Shown: positions 11,363 through 21,620 of the stretch, piece after piece | How the letters are laid out: every line of letters starts with the position of its first letter | How positions within the stretch are numbered: position 1 is the stretch's first letter | DNA from: Pieris napi | Lineage: Eukaryota > Arthropoda > Insecta > Lepidoptera > Pieridae | Length of the DNA stretch: 64,000 nt | Assembly (NCBI RefSeq): GCF_905475465.1 | Contig: NC_062257.1 | Location: 3,844,001-3,908,000 of the forward strand | Direction: 5' to 3' | Notes under the pieces: generated by a model | What the model saw: the letters and a program-made list of their open reading frames with translations, nothing else | Database searches by the model: none | What the model was told of the DNA's origin: nothing | Position numbers and translations under genes: made by a program

Positions 11363-11741
11363 GTCCTTATTTTTACACGCTTTATATTAGCTTCACCTGT
11401 ATGTATGTATGTAACCGACTCCTTCGGACTCGATTTTGACCCACTTTTAACGGACAGATTTAATTCAAACTTTGCGCACCTGTCAAAGATCGATGACAAT
11501 GCAATAATCCGAAAAAAAAATGAAAAAAAAATAAAAAAAATTTAACTAAGAAATAAAAAAAAAAAATTGTTAAAAAAAAATAGAACACACGCTTTTAAAG
11601 CACATCAAACTAAAAAGTGAAAAATAATTCCTAATTTAGGCTGAAAATGGTAATGAACAAAAAATACTGGTATTTATTGTGAAAAAGCGTGGGTTGCTCG
11701 ATAGACGAAAAATATGGCACAGAGCGCCCCACGCTTATATT
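11363..11741 (+). mobile_element. Repeat family G, copy in duplication 2
   Basis: Same sequence and same loop orientation as 3062-3440, carried by the tandem duplication. Confidence 0.65.
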
Positions 11742-12556
11742 TATTTTTATTTTTATTTCAGGAGCACTAAATATAAAAATCTCGAACCGGCCCAGCCGTT
11801 TTCAAGCTTTGCAACAAATTTTAATTTTTATTTGAATAGATTTATTAATTATTTGTCTGTGAGCAATTTGGGAAATATTTATTCCCAGTATATGTGTAAT
11901 AAATGTCGCTAGTATATTTCATTTAAGGCCATGTCTCATATTGAACAACGGATATAGTAAAAAAAATTTAAACATGAATATGTATATTGTATGTTGGTGT
12001 AAAATATGTTAGGCGTAGCGTCATGTCTATTTTGAGTTGATCTTGAGTTAATGTTATTGACTCATGTTTTAGTTTAGATTCAAAAAAATTAACACACACA
12101 CATACAAATTGTGTTAATTATTACATTCATTTTGGTTTTGGTCTAGCTTTAGCATGCGACTCTCATTCCTAAGATCCACGGTTTAATTTCACCAATGGTT
12201 TTCGTACGGTGAAGGACAGCGACTTGCCTCAAAAATAAGACAGTGTGTAAGGCACAGATGACCGACCTACATACCTATTGGAAAAAACAAATGATCACGA
12301 AATAGATACAGAAATCTGAGGCCCAAATCTCAAACGTTATCGCACCGGTGTTTTTAAATATTCAATTATAGCTCACAAAGACTCGGTTTGAGCACTAGAA
12401 ATATTGTAATACATATTTACGCTTGGATGACTTCGCTGTATTGAAGTCACCCAAGCAAGAACATAGTCACTCGTTCCAGCAATTTTAAAGGCGATTTCAC
12501 ATAGTTCTTAAGTTCATATGTTTTTGCTGTTTTATCTAATTAAACTGGTCGTTAAT

Positions 12557-13171
12557 TTTTTTTTCTTTCTTTCTGCTCCGCGGCAATCTGTTGAACACAA
12601 CAATAAGCCACTACTTTGTCCGATACGAGTGTATCCGCTTAGGCTTTTTAGCGTGGTGAGACACTTCTCCAGTAGGTGTCCCATTCCATCCTAAGGAATC
12701 TATATTTTAGGGTTGGGTATGTCTCTTCAATCTTTTCTGTTGAAGGCTTTGATCTCCACTGAGTTTGAGGGCAAGCTCATTTTTGTGGTTTGAGAGACTT
12801 TTTTGGTAATTGATGCTATATGTTTCTATCTCCTGTTTGACAGTTGGTATTTTTAAATCAAGGTATATGTTCTTACTACTGATGTATTGAGGGATGTTAA
12901 ATATGGTTCTCAGTGTTTTGGTTTCGAATCTTTCCAGTATCTCAATGTTACTGTTGCTAGCAGTACCCCAAAGCTGTATGGCATAGGTCCATATTGGTTT
13001 CAAGATGGCTTTATATACAGTCAACTTGCTGTGTGTGCTCATTTGAGAGTGTCGTCCTATTAACCAGTGCATACTGCGAAGTTTTAAGTCCAGTTGCTTC
13101 CGCTTTGTCCATATCTTTACCACGTCAGTCTTCGATCCACGTGAATGCCCAAGTATTTTGCATGGTCTACA
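12557..13171 (-). mobile_element. 5'-truncated Jockey-like LINE, duplicate copy
   Basis: The duplicate of 4256-4870 with its target duplications at 12542-12556 and 13172-13186. It encodes the same 138-codon reverse transcriptase fragment (12707-13123). One substitution against copy 1 was seen. Confidence 0.9.
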
Positions 13172-13226
13172 AAACTGGTCGTTAATGATAGAAAATAAAT
13201 CAATGGCGTAAAATGGTTGTACGTTA

Positions 13227-13483
13227 GGGCCTCAGATTTCTATATCTGTTTCATGATCATTTGTTTATCTAATAGGCAAGTTGGTGATCAGCCTCCTGTG
13301 CCTGACGCACGCCGGCGGCTTATTGGGTCTAAGGCAAGTCGGTTTCCTCACGGTGTTTTTCTTCACTGTTCGAGCGAATGTTAAATGCGCACAAAGAAAG
13401 AAAGTCCATTGGTGCCCAGCCGGGGATCGAACCTACGACCTCAGGGATGAGAGTCGCACGCTGAAGCCACCAGGCCAACACTG
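13227..13483 (-). mobile_element. S1 SINE, antisense (duplicate)
   Basis: Counterpart of 4926-5182 with many substitutions. It marks where the two tandem copies begin to diverge. Confidence 0.85.
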
Positions 13484-13589
13484 GTCGTAAATACCTTTTC
13501 AAAAACAAAAGAAACGTCTTCAAAACGCTCTAAAAATAAATAAGAATATTTCCTATTTCTATTGATAGGTTTTGTCCAAAATAATTAAA

Positions 13590-14030
13590 TATATTAAATG
13601 ATTGGACGGGTATTGCAACTGCGAAAGAGTTGCTGGGAAGCACAGGATAAGATACCCTTCACTTAAGATGTCATGTGGAACATGGAGTGGCCAGCGTAGA
13701 ACAGCTGATTCGCTTGGCGAAAAATAAGAAGGAGTTTGACGAGCTGACCGCCAACCTCCAGTAGTGGAGAGGCACTTTAAGAAGAAGAAGAAGGAACATG
13801 GTGTAATGGTTGCAGCTCCTTACAAACATTGTGTAAAACAAAAAACTTGGCGATTCAAAAGAGTGGCGGAGAGTTTATTGCCAGTTGTCTCTTCCGTTCT
13901 ACGCCCTTGATTTGAGAACTGGCTGTAAATGTAAAATTAGAAGCATTTAATATGTATTTCTTTATTGACGTTCATAAGTGTACATTGTTTTACCTAAATG
14001 AATAAATGATTTTTGACTTGACTTTGTCTC
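13590..14030 (+). mobile_element. LINE family L-B 3' end, interrupted duplicate
   Basis: The counterpart of 5290-5610, interrupted by the 107-bp insertion at 13686-13792. Confidence 0.65.
13686..13792 (+). mobile_element. Short LINE fragment with (GAA)n tail and 9-bp target duplication
   Basis: 107 bp ending in GAAGAAGAAGAAG, flanked by GGAACATGG at 13677-13685 and again at 13793-13801. Copy 1 has one uninterrupted GGAACATGG at 5377-5385, so the insertion and its duplication are read directly. The body includes GGAGTTTGACGAGCTGACCG and CAGTAGTGGAGAGGCACTTT. This fits a severely 5'-truncated non-LTR element. Confidence 0.85.
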
Positions 14031-14087
14031 ACGTGGCACGGCCAATCTCCAATAATTGAGGGGCACCAAAATAAAAAAAAATAAAAA

Positions 14088-14384
14088 ATCAGTTGTGCTA
14101 CAACCTCTTTTAGGTCTTGGCCTCATATTTTTGAATCTGTTTCATGATCATTTTTAAATCTAATAGGCAAGTAGGTGATCAGCCTTCAGTGCCTTTTTGG
14201 GTCACACGCCGTCGACTTTTTGGGTCTAAGACATGTCGGTTTCCTCGCGATGTTTTCCTTCACCGTTCGAGCAAATGTTAAGTGCGCACATACAAAGCAA
14301 GACCATTGGTGCCCAGCCGGGGATCGAACCTACGACCTCAGGGATGAGAGTCGCACGCTGAAGCCAATTAGCCAACAATGCTCA
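14088..14384 (-). mobile_element. S1 SINE, antisense (duplicate)
   Basis: Counterpart of 5661-5948 with a small internal repeat of CTTTTTGGGTC. The 72-codon plus-strand frame over it is a SINE antisense translation. Confidence 0.85.
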
Positions 14385-14724
14385 CCAAAATAAAAAGAAC
14401 AATTATTTCATGGAAGTACCATTTCACTTTGATCCAGATCGATCCACGGACGGTAAACATACATGGAAAAAATGTTTTTTGTGGTCGGTTAGAACGTGTA
14501 GATATTGTCATTTCGAAGAAATACATTTTCCGATTAATAAATAGCTCCAATGATAATACTTGTACCGGCAATTAAGCGGCGATTTCACTTAAAAACTTTG
14601 TTCAGCTCATAGGTTTTTGCTGGGCGTTTAATTACTTTTTGTAATTTAATAAGCATTGTTAGTGTGCGACCCCGGATGTGCAGACTCCTCTTTCTTTATA
14701 AACTATTTTTGTCTTCTAATATTA

Positions 14725-15345
14725 TTGATGTTTATTTATTCACACTTTGTTGCAGAATTATAATACAATTGACATAATTCAACGAAAAGGAGGCAAGTGG
14801 CGGCTTCATCGCATTCAAGCGTTCTCTTCCAGGCAATTAGAGGGAGAAACAAGATTAAATGAGATAACGTAAGCAAGAAGTTTAATACAATATACAAAAA
14901 AGCAATAAAAATTTATGTAAAGAAAAAAGACACTGGAAAAAGAAAAATTGCACTTGAATCACGATAATTTTAGATTCGTTTTTTAGAATAATTGTTTCTG
15001 TTAGTTTATTAGTCTCGCAAAATCTGCTTCATATTTTGTGAATTTCTAGTCTAGACTGGGATTTGTACAACGATATACATAACAAGATGGACGGTTTTAG
15101 ATAGAAAATATATTTTTAACTTTAACAAAGTCTTTTAAAGATTACACAACACTACTGGTTGTAGATTACATTTTATTTGATTATAAGAAAGATTATTTTT
15201 ATTTATAAAAACACTTCTGCAATAACAGGCGACGTTAATTTGACAAAAGTGAACAATAAGTGAATAAAATTTACAGAAGAAACAAAAGAAGCAAACAAAG
15301 GGAATTAATTAGGAAAAAACAAAATTACATAATAAAAAATACAAG
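14725..15345 (-). mobile_element. Jockey-type LINE 3' UTR fragments (duplicate)
   Basis: Counterpart of 6565-7220 in the diverged half of the duplication. Confidence 0.5.
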
Positions 15346-15375
15346 CTACTAGCTAATTCGTTAACTAAATTCATA

Positions 15376-15752
15376 TCTTAATATATATAAATTACATGTC
15401 ACGTTGTTTGTCCGCTATGGACTCCTAAACTACCGAACCGATATCAATCAAATTTGCACACCGTGTGCAGTTTGATCCAACTTCAAAGATAGGATAGCTA
15501 ACATCTCAATTTATACCCGCAATATGGTTTTATTGCAAAATATTTGTTGCTTATTTGATGGTCACAATTCTAACAGATTGCGCTGTGTTCAAAGTACCAA
15601 CGTTTCCCATAAGCTACAATTAAATGGCATTACCACCAAAAAAGCATGGTGGTCCCCATGACTGGTGTTCTCCTACCGTTTCCCTTGAATAGGTTACTAC
15701 TATGTAATATAACTAAAACCTTAGCCACAGCAACGCTTGGCCGGTCTGCTAG
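15376..15752 (+). mobile_element. Non-autonomous Helitron H1 (377 bp)
   Basis: Begins TCTTAATATATATAAATTA and ends GGCCGGTCTGCTAG, inserted between A (15375) and T (15753). Copy 1 of the duplication has TTCATA directly joined to TTATATATATAACTAG at 7291/7292, the empty A-T site. No target duplication is present, as expected for Helitrons. There is no coding capacity. A second copy in reverse is at 56955-57329. Confidence 0.95.
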
Positions 15753-15829
15753 TTATATATATAACTAGATACACATATGCATTATCAAAAGTTAATTAAA
15801 GTTCAGTTTTTGTATTTCATTTCTAGAAC

Positions 15830-16415
15830 GAATTTTGAAAACAATATCAGTAATCAAGGAATCTTACTGGAGACGGGTGTGTGTGTTAGTTTCTAACGAT
15901 GGCCTTCTGTGCCTGACACGTTGCACAGGAAATACACTTAAAGGAAATGAAAATGTAAACATGCCTGAAACGGTGTCAAACAACCAAAACTATTCACAAG
16001 AATAATTATTTAAACAACAAAATTCCATTTAAAAGCACGAGTCTGACAAAATGGCTGCCTTTAAGCCAAAAGCATAATTCGCCGAATCTGTTTTACTAAG
16101 AAATTGGAGAACAAAAGAAATTGTTTCTCAGCGTCCAAGATTTCGGGAAAGAAACAATGAACATTATGATATAACTAAGTGATGACTTGGTAACTTAATT
16201 TTTTATCTCCGAACGTTTTTCTCTCTGTTTTGTACTCGATTGAGCAGGTCTACTCTGTAAAGACTATTCTATAATTGGCAGAAATCCAAGGAAGTAAGGG
16301 AAAACCATTGATTGTTTTATCCTGGTCACGGTCTCAGTTCTCAGTATCAGTTTTTATGATTATTTTGAATGCGCAAGTAGTTGTTCTTAAAATCTCATAA
16401 TTTCGACAGATTTCA
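15830..16415. other. No recognisable feature
   Basis: Sequence between the duplication end and the P1 element. A possible S1 SINE scrap (TTCTGTGCCTGACACG near 15905) is too short to call. Confidence 0.4.
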
Positions 16416-16752
16416 ATTTTTGAAGCGAAATTTCTTTAGGTGTATGAGGGTAATTTTTTACGGAAACGTCACGAAGATGTGCAGCGTTTTTGTCGAAGAA
16501 AAGGGAGAGAGCAATTGAGACCGATTGAGAGATAGTAAGAAGGGCGAATTACGTTATTTTTATTATCGAAGGAATAAATAAAAAAAATATAATTTGTATT
16601 AATTAAAATTTATTAAATCCCCAACATATCTTCCTTTTTCCCTCCCGCTAAGTCTCGGAAATCTAAAGTTTTAGATTGCTATAAATATGAACAAGACTTT
16701 GCCAAAGAAATTTCACTTCTGACATGTGTACTTTGCACGTACTTTTTTTTAG
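16416..16752 (-). mobile_element. Paired-palindrome element, family P1
   Basis: Left end TTTTGAAGCGAAATTTCTTT is a slightly decayed GAAGTGAAACTTCTTT. It is followed by GAGGGTAATTTTT and the GATGTGCAGCGTTTTTGTCG block shared with the other P1 copies. The right end reads AAATTTCACTTCTGACATGTG and then a T run. Non-coding. Confidence 0.75.
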
Positions 16753-17104
16753 TCAAAGCACATGCCTTCTTGCATTGTACTCGTAAGTGCTCATGGGCGA
16801 TGGTATAATTATCATTAGGTAGCCCTCCTGCTCGCCAGCAGCTCTGCCTATAAAATATAATAAACGGTATATGTACGCATTGCCGACAAAGTAAGTTTTT
16901 AAAATATCGAAAAATCAACCATAAGTATAAAATAAAGGATATTTTGATAACCTTTACAAAAAAAATGGATTTTTAATAGAACAAAATTGTTTAAAAAAAA
17001 TCCTACATACAAATGATAGATAAGCGTGTCCCAAAAAAAAATTAAAGTATATAAATCGTACGAATTGAAAATTATATAATGTTTAAGAACAAAATACATT
17101 CGCA

Positions 17105-17215
17105 ATACAGCGCGGAAATTCTGCCAGCACTAAAAGGTACACTGCCACAGGGACCAAACTTTTTAAATTTGTTTTATTTTCTTTTTATTATTTTTAAGAT
17201 TTTTTTTATTACTAT
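17105..17215 (+). pseudogene. TE protein fragment, family L-D C-terminus
   Basis: Contains ACAGCGCGGAAATTCTGCC and GGTACACTGCCACAGGGACC, matching 34850, 54100 and the reverse copies at 31780 and 61470. In the longer copies this is the NAASVxGTLP region followed by the stop. Confidence 0.55.
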
Positions 17216-17744
17216 GTAGTAAATATAAAATAGCACTAAAATGTTATTACATATATATTATTATAATTTAATTAAATTAGAACCATATTCTTCTTGTAAA
17301 GTGAATAGTGTATTATATATATGCATCTAAATGTAAAAACCTCTTTCTAAAAATCATTTACTACGAACTCTTTATAAAGTTCCGTCTCTAAGCAGCCCAA
17401 GTTGGAACTAGTTTTCCACCTCCCTTAATGTTGATGAAATTGCTTCAATATTGCAAGTCTGAGTTTCTTTGAACAAAGAAATTGAGCGATCGCTACTAAC
17501 GATTCCGAGAATGAAAAAGACATTATACTCTCGTAAAACAATATTAGTTTTACAGTATTTAAAACTTCTTTTAATTAACTACTTTTCAGCAATCGTCAGA
17601 GGTACTCATCAAGCTGATTTTAGACTTAACTAAGTACCTAGTTATTTTTGTAATCAACATCATAATCCGTACATCAAATCGTAATCCGTACATTTCAAAT
17701 TCTATATGCGGCAATAGATGTATTATAGTTAATGTGACTGAGCA

Positions 17745-18078
17745 ATGGCAATACACAGATAATAGGTGGACCTTAAAGACCGTATGGAAAGGACCAAGAG
17801 GAAGAAGGAAAAGAGGTCGCCCAAAAAAAGGTGGATAGAAGAAATAGAAGCGGTAGCAGGAATCGAATGGAGAAAGAGAGCCATAGACAGAGTCAGTTGG
17901 AAAAAGCTGGAAGAGGCCTGTACCCGTGAAGGGGTTCCGATCGACGGTACTGAAAGAAGCTAGAATGTAGAATAACAAGCAAAAGAAAATAAAATGTAAA
18001 ATAATCTAAGCTGTGTATAATAATTAGTTTTTTTGTCATGATTGGAAATAAAACGGGCTTTATTATTATTATTAATTA
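17745..18078 (+). mobile_element. RTE-like LINE 3' end with ORF C-terminus and TTA tail
   Basis: A coding tail (17766-17963) reads KRSPKKRWIEEIEAVAG, then IEWRKRAIDRVSWKKLEEA and a stop. This is the basic 'GRPxxRW..DI...AG..W...A.DR..W..LEEA' C-terminus common to RTE-like ORF2 proteins. The 3' end after GATTGGAAATAAAACGGGC is a TTATTATTATTA tail. A related tail is at 22125-22258. The element is strongly 5'-truncated. Confidence 0.8.
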
Positions 18079-18139
18079 ATGTGACATTTAAACCACACAC
18101 AATTATATCAAAGAAAAGCTTATCATTTCCTCTTAAAAT

Positions 18140-18230
18140 GAATTACATAGTCACCGTGACCACGTACGCTGTAAAGCAGGCGAAACGTCGGATAAATTTA
18201 AAATTATATCAAATAATTGTAAATTTATAA
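18140..18230 (+). mobile_element. Family F (possible Penelope-like) 3' segment, left part
   Basis: Contains GACCACGTACGCTGTAAAGC followed by GGCGAAACGTCGG and AATTGTAAATTTATAA. Parallel copies are at 19415-19575 and 21035-21190. It is split by the Helitron at 18231-18716 and resumes with TAATACATAACTTTAATCCG at 18717-18765. The TGA...CGAAAC-GTC layout is reminiscent of hammerhead motifs in Penelope-like elements, but the core is imperfect. Confidence 0.45.
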
Positions 18231-18716
18231 TCAATATATATAAAAATGAAACCCGTTTTCCGTTGTCACGACATAACATGAAAACGGCTTGACCGATTTG
18301 TCTGATTTTTTTTTTGTTGTGTTTGTAATTGTCAGCAGATGGTTCTTATAAAAGAAAAAAAGAAAAAAATTGGGCGGAAAATTAGAAAATTTAAGAATAC
18401 TTAACCACCATACAATTCGAACTTTTTGATGTAACCTTATGGCGTTTGACATAACATTGACAGAATGCGTGCTGCAAATATCGTCAAAGAGAATGTAAGA
18501 AAAATGAATATCGTTTAAAATAAATGCTTCGATCGGAGTTATTATATTGATAATATAATAATATGCGAGCCAGAAAAACAAACAAATAAAAAAGAATGTT
18601 GTATAACATAAAGCATTAGAATAATACTTTGTTTCTGAAATATTTTTAAATTAATTATACCAATATGAAATCAATATTCATAGTTAAGACAGGACAACGT
18701 ATGTCGGGTCCGCTGG
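18231..18716 (+). mobile_element. Non-autonomous Helitron H2 (486 bp)
   Basis: Begins TCAATATATATAAAAATGAA and ends GTCGGGTCCGCTGG (CTRR type). It is inserted exactly between TTTATAA and TAATACATAAC of a family F repeat. Uninterrupted versions of that junction are read at about 19518 and 21118. The 116-codon minus-strand frame inside has no recognisable domain and is treated as chance. Confidence 0.88.
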
Positions 18717-18869
18717 TAATACATAACTTTAATCCGGTAAAAGCTTTTTTCTTTAAATGAATTACATAAATAATATGAATGATTGTATGTTTATACAAAA
18801 ACAAATACAATTTTGTTTAAAACTATTATACATACACACACAAGTACATTATCTTAATACAAGTATTGA

Positions 18870-19144
18870 TTACCATATCTTTTAAATGCCCTTTTGAATT
18901 AGTTAAACGCGCTAATATTACGAATTTTAGACGGTAATTGAGTAAATAATTGCACACCCTCATACGTAATAGACTTCTTTAAATAATTTGTGCGCGGCTT
19001 CGGCAAGATAAGCAAACTCACTCGACGAGTATTGCGTGTAGTGGTGTGTTTGATTTTTTTAAATGATAAGCTACTATGGAGAGAGATATTTTTTTTTATT
19101 ACGATACAGGTGCTATAAACATAATATAGTTGTTTAATCGTCAT
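18870..19144 (-). pseudogene. Jockey/CR1-like reverse transcriptase C-terminal fragment
   Basis: The minus frame reads HTTTRNTRRVSLLILPKPRT, then YLKKSITYEGVQLFTQLPSK. This is the post-polymerase '...YSG..LWNSLP..I' region of Jockey/CR1 ORF2 proteins. No catalytic part remains. Confidence 0.7.
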
Positions 19145-19414
19145 AATTTTTGTTTCTTTGTAGATTTTATTAGTCTAAGTTAAATAACTGTGTCTAGTAC
19201 TTTTATTAATCTATTTCGTAGTGTTTATATGTTGGAAATTTTGTTTTTGCATGCTGTACACCATATTTCAATCAATGAAATGTGGTTTGACTAAACAATA
19301 ATAATTAAATAACATACAGATAAGTTATGAAAGAGTTTGTAATAGCACTAGTAAGTTGTATTTCGTTAAAAGGGCTTAAGAAACACTTTGTCTATGTTTT
19401 TGATTACTATATAG

Positions 19415-19575
19415 TATAAAGAAAACACTTTTTTACCGGTGGTCACGTGACCACGCACGCTGTAAAGCACGCGAAACGTCGGAAAAAATTAAAATAATGC
19501 AATATAATTGTAAATTTATAATAATACATGACTTCAATCCGGTAAAAATGTGTTTTATTTAAATGTGTAAAAGTT
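19415..19575 (+). mobile_element. Family F (possible Penelope-like) end with inverted ends
   Basis: Flanked by AACACTTTTTTACCGG and CCGGTAAAAATGTGTTTT. It contains TGACCACGCACGCTGTAAAG and CGCGAAACGTCGG, then AATTGTAAATTTATAATAAT. The uninterrupted ATAATAATACAT junction is the empty site for Helitron H2. Confidence 0.5.
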
Positions 19576-19689
19576 ATGTCAATAAAAGACAATACTATGT
19601 ACTATATTATAGTATAAAATAAACATGATTATGATTAGATCTTTGAGGAATGCCATTATTACACAAGCCACCTGGAGCCAGTGTGTTTT

Positions 19690-19880
19690 TTAATAGAAGA
19701 CAAAAGAGCAGGAGACTCATCTGATGTTAAGTGGTACCGCCGCTCATGGACACTCACATTGCCATAAGGCTCGCAAGTGCGTGGCCGGCCTTTTAAGAAT
19801 TTTCTTGAAGGACCCTAAGTCGCATCAAATGTCGTCCTACCATTGCATTGGGGCTCGTCTTTTGTGGTAGATTCTCCTTA
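19690..19880 (-). mobile_element. LINE family L-A 3' end fragment
   Basis: Reads in reverse GATGTTAAGTGGTACCGCCG, CTCGCAAGTGCGTGGCC and CTTGAAGGACCCTAAGTCGC. This covers the last ~35 codons and the short 3' UTR. The reading frame is broken. Confidence 0.75.
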
Positions 19881-20064
19881 CTTAGCTCCACCATTTCAAT
19901 TGTTTGTCATACTTGACTACATCTTTTGTATGTTTGCATGTTATATTTTATGAATTCGTTTACTATTTAGAATACTGCGCTCAGGCCCCTTTGACAAACT
20001 GTTACTTTATTTATTACTATCTCACATCAATCATAGACAAACACAAAGTGACAGTCCCTCGCTA

Positions 20065-20709
20065 AAGGTGATATCAGACGGTTCATTTTTTGTTCATTTT
20101 CATCTTTCATTCGGTACATTTCACTCGAAATGAAATGTCTGAACAAAAAATGAAACACGAGTGCCGAATGAATTCATTAGTGAACCGATCCAACAGTGTT
20201 GGATATTGGCATCCGGTATCTTTTATTCCCACTCCGAATGAACGAGAAATGAACGGTTTGAACACTGAGAGAACGTTCATTCGGATTCGGCCATTTTGTT
20301 TTGAGTCCTGTAGCCGACGGACATCACGTTGTCGACGTTTTTTTTTAACTTTTCTTCAAATTTACTTTCATCCATTCGTAGATGATTATAATAAGAATCA
20401 GGGTCTTCAACGGCTAGTTCTCTCAGCTATGTATTGGAAGCTCCTAATAAATTTCTTCTTTCAATCCATGGTCGCACCTACCACCGTCGACGTTTTCTTT
20501 GCTTCTTTTTTGTCAACTCTTTGATTAAATGATCACAAATTAAACTAATTCCAAGACGTACAACTTCATTCGATGACATATTTAAAATAAAGAACAATGA
20601 ATGTTCATTTCTGTATCATTTCGTCTAAGCCGTGTGAACATAGAATGAAAAAAAATGAAGCATTCACTCGAGTGAACAATCATTCGAGTGAACCGTCTGA
20701 TATCACCTT
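20065..20709. mobile_element. PIF/Harbinger-type element relic with TA-flanked inverted repeats
   Basis: Terminal inverted repeats AAGGTGATATCAGACGGTTC at the left and GAACCGTCTGATATCACCTT at the right. The dinucleotide TA flanks both ends (20063-20064 and 20710-20711), consistent with a decayed 3-bp TWA target. The ends carry many ATTCATT/AATGAAT subterminal repeats. The interior holds a piece of transposase on the minus strand. It is 645 bp, a deletion derivative. Confidence 0.85.
20335..20523 (-). pseudogene. Harbinger transposase (HARBI1-like) N-terminal relic
   Basis: One minus-strand frame reads RKRRRW-stop-VRPWIERRNLL, GASNT-stop-LRELAVEDPD and SYYNHLRMDESKFEEKL. The RRWWVRPW..RR..LGA and E.P..Y.N.LRM pattern is the start of insect HARBI1-like nucleases. 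Two in-frame TAG stops interrupt it. The DDE catalytic part is missing. The 144-codon plus-strand frame covering the same bases is its antisense. Confidence 0.8.
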
Positions 20710-21034
20710 TACTGAAAAGCACTTGAAACGTTATGTAAATAATATATTCGACAATAGCGATAGTACCTATACGTAATATATCTTTGGTATTTCGTAACAT
20801 ATGATAATATATTCAAGAAAAAATACTTCCGATACAGGTGGGCGACGCCTACATTATCATGCCATAAATCACACCCACATCACAAATTAGCACTAGATCT
20901 GATAAGTACTAAACCTACTAGATTTACAAGGTAGTATAGTAGTAGGATAAATAAAATTAAAGTTTGTCTAAATAGCATATAAAGAAGTACAATAGGTGTC
21001 AAAAGAAAAGACCGAGAAAAATTACCTAATAGGC

Positions 21035-21190
21035 TTAAAGAAAAACTTTTTAACCGGATTAAAGTTATGTATATAGTAAAAAAAGTATATAGTAAAAAAT
21101 AATAATTGTAAATTTATAATAATACATAACTTTGATCCGGTTAAAAAGTTTTTTCTTTGAATGTGTAAAGGTTATGTCAATCAAAGACAA
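21035..21190 (+). mobile_element. Family F repeat as a long hairpin
   Basis: Inverted arms AACTTTTTAACCGGATTAAA (near 21045) and TTGATCCGGTTAAAAAGTTT (near 21133) enclose AATTGTAAATTTATAATAAT. It continues with GTGTAAAGGTTATGTCAAT, as in the 19.5-kb copy. Confidence 0.55.
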
Positions 21191-21199
21191 TACCAAAAT

Positions 21200-21620
21200 T
21201 AATAGACATCAAAAGTAAAACCAAGTTTAAGAATGCATACACAACATACAAACAGCTGAAGTGGAGGTGGACAGGGCATATGATGAGAGAAAATAAAAGA
21301 AAAATGGACAAAACTTATCACAGAATGGTACCCTATAGACGGAAAGAGACATAGAGGAAGACAGGCTAAGAGATGGGAGGATGACGATAAGAAAATAGCG
21401 GGTTCAACATGGACTCGCACTGCAAAAATGAGAAAAGACTGGAGAGCTTTACCGTTTGCCGATAATCAATAGATATTAAAATTGTTAGTATATTAGTTAA
21501 ACTCTAGTTAATAGTCAAAATGTGTTTTTTTTGTCATAAGTAAATTAATTTTAGGCACACGAAACTACTATGTGTTAAACTTGTTAAAAACAATAAAGGA
21601 TTTTTATTTTTTATTTTGTT
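21200..21620 (+). mobile_element. RTE-like LINE 3' end with frameshifted ORF C-terminus
   Basis: The frame LKWRWTGHMMRENK is followed, after a one-base shift, by WTKLITEWYPIDGKRHRGRQ and AKRWEDDDKKIAGSTWTRTA. A stop falls at about 21470. The H.GRQ..RW.DD....AG..W.R.A pattern marks a non-LTR ORF2 C-terminus. A 3' UTR with CAATAAAGGATTTTTATTTT follows. Confidence 0.75.

Larger units (their letters stand above)
8302..15826 (+). repeat. Tandem duplication, copy 2
   Basis: Second copy of the duplicated block. It is near-identical to copy 1 up to about 13213 and diverged after that. It contains two insertions missing from copy 1: a 107-bp LINE fragment (13686-13792) and a 377-bp Helitron (15376-15752). 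Similarity ends near 15826, matching copy 1 near 7366. The 0.9 kb between the copies (7367-8301) holds SINE and LINE fragments. Confidence 0.93.

Noticed and set aside
13281..13490. Frames ending in GDRTYDLRDESRTLKP at 4916, 13281, 14175, 26243 and similar
   Set aside because: Antisense translations of S1 SINE heads.
18231..18581. 116-codon minus frame
   Set aside because: Lies entirely in a non-autonomous Helitron, A+T-driven composition, no domain.
20090..20524. 144-codon plus frame as a protein
   Set aside because: It is antisense to the Harbinger transposase relic and contains the element's inverted-repeat sequence.
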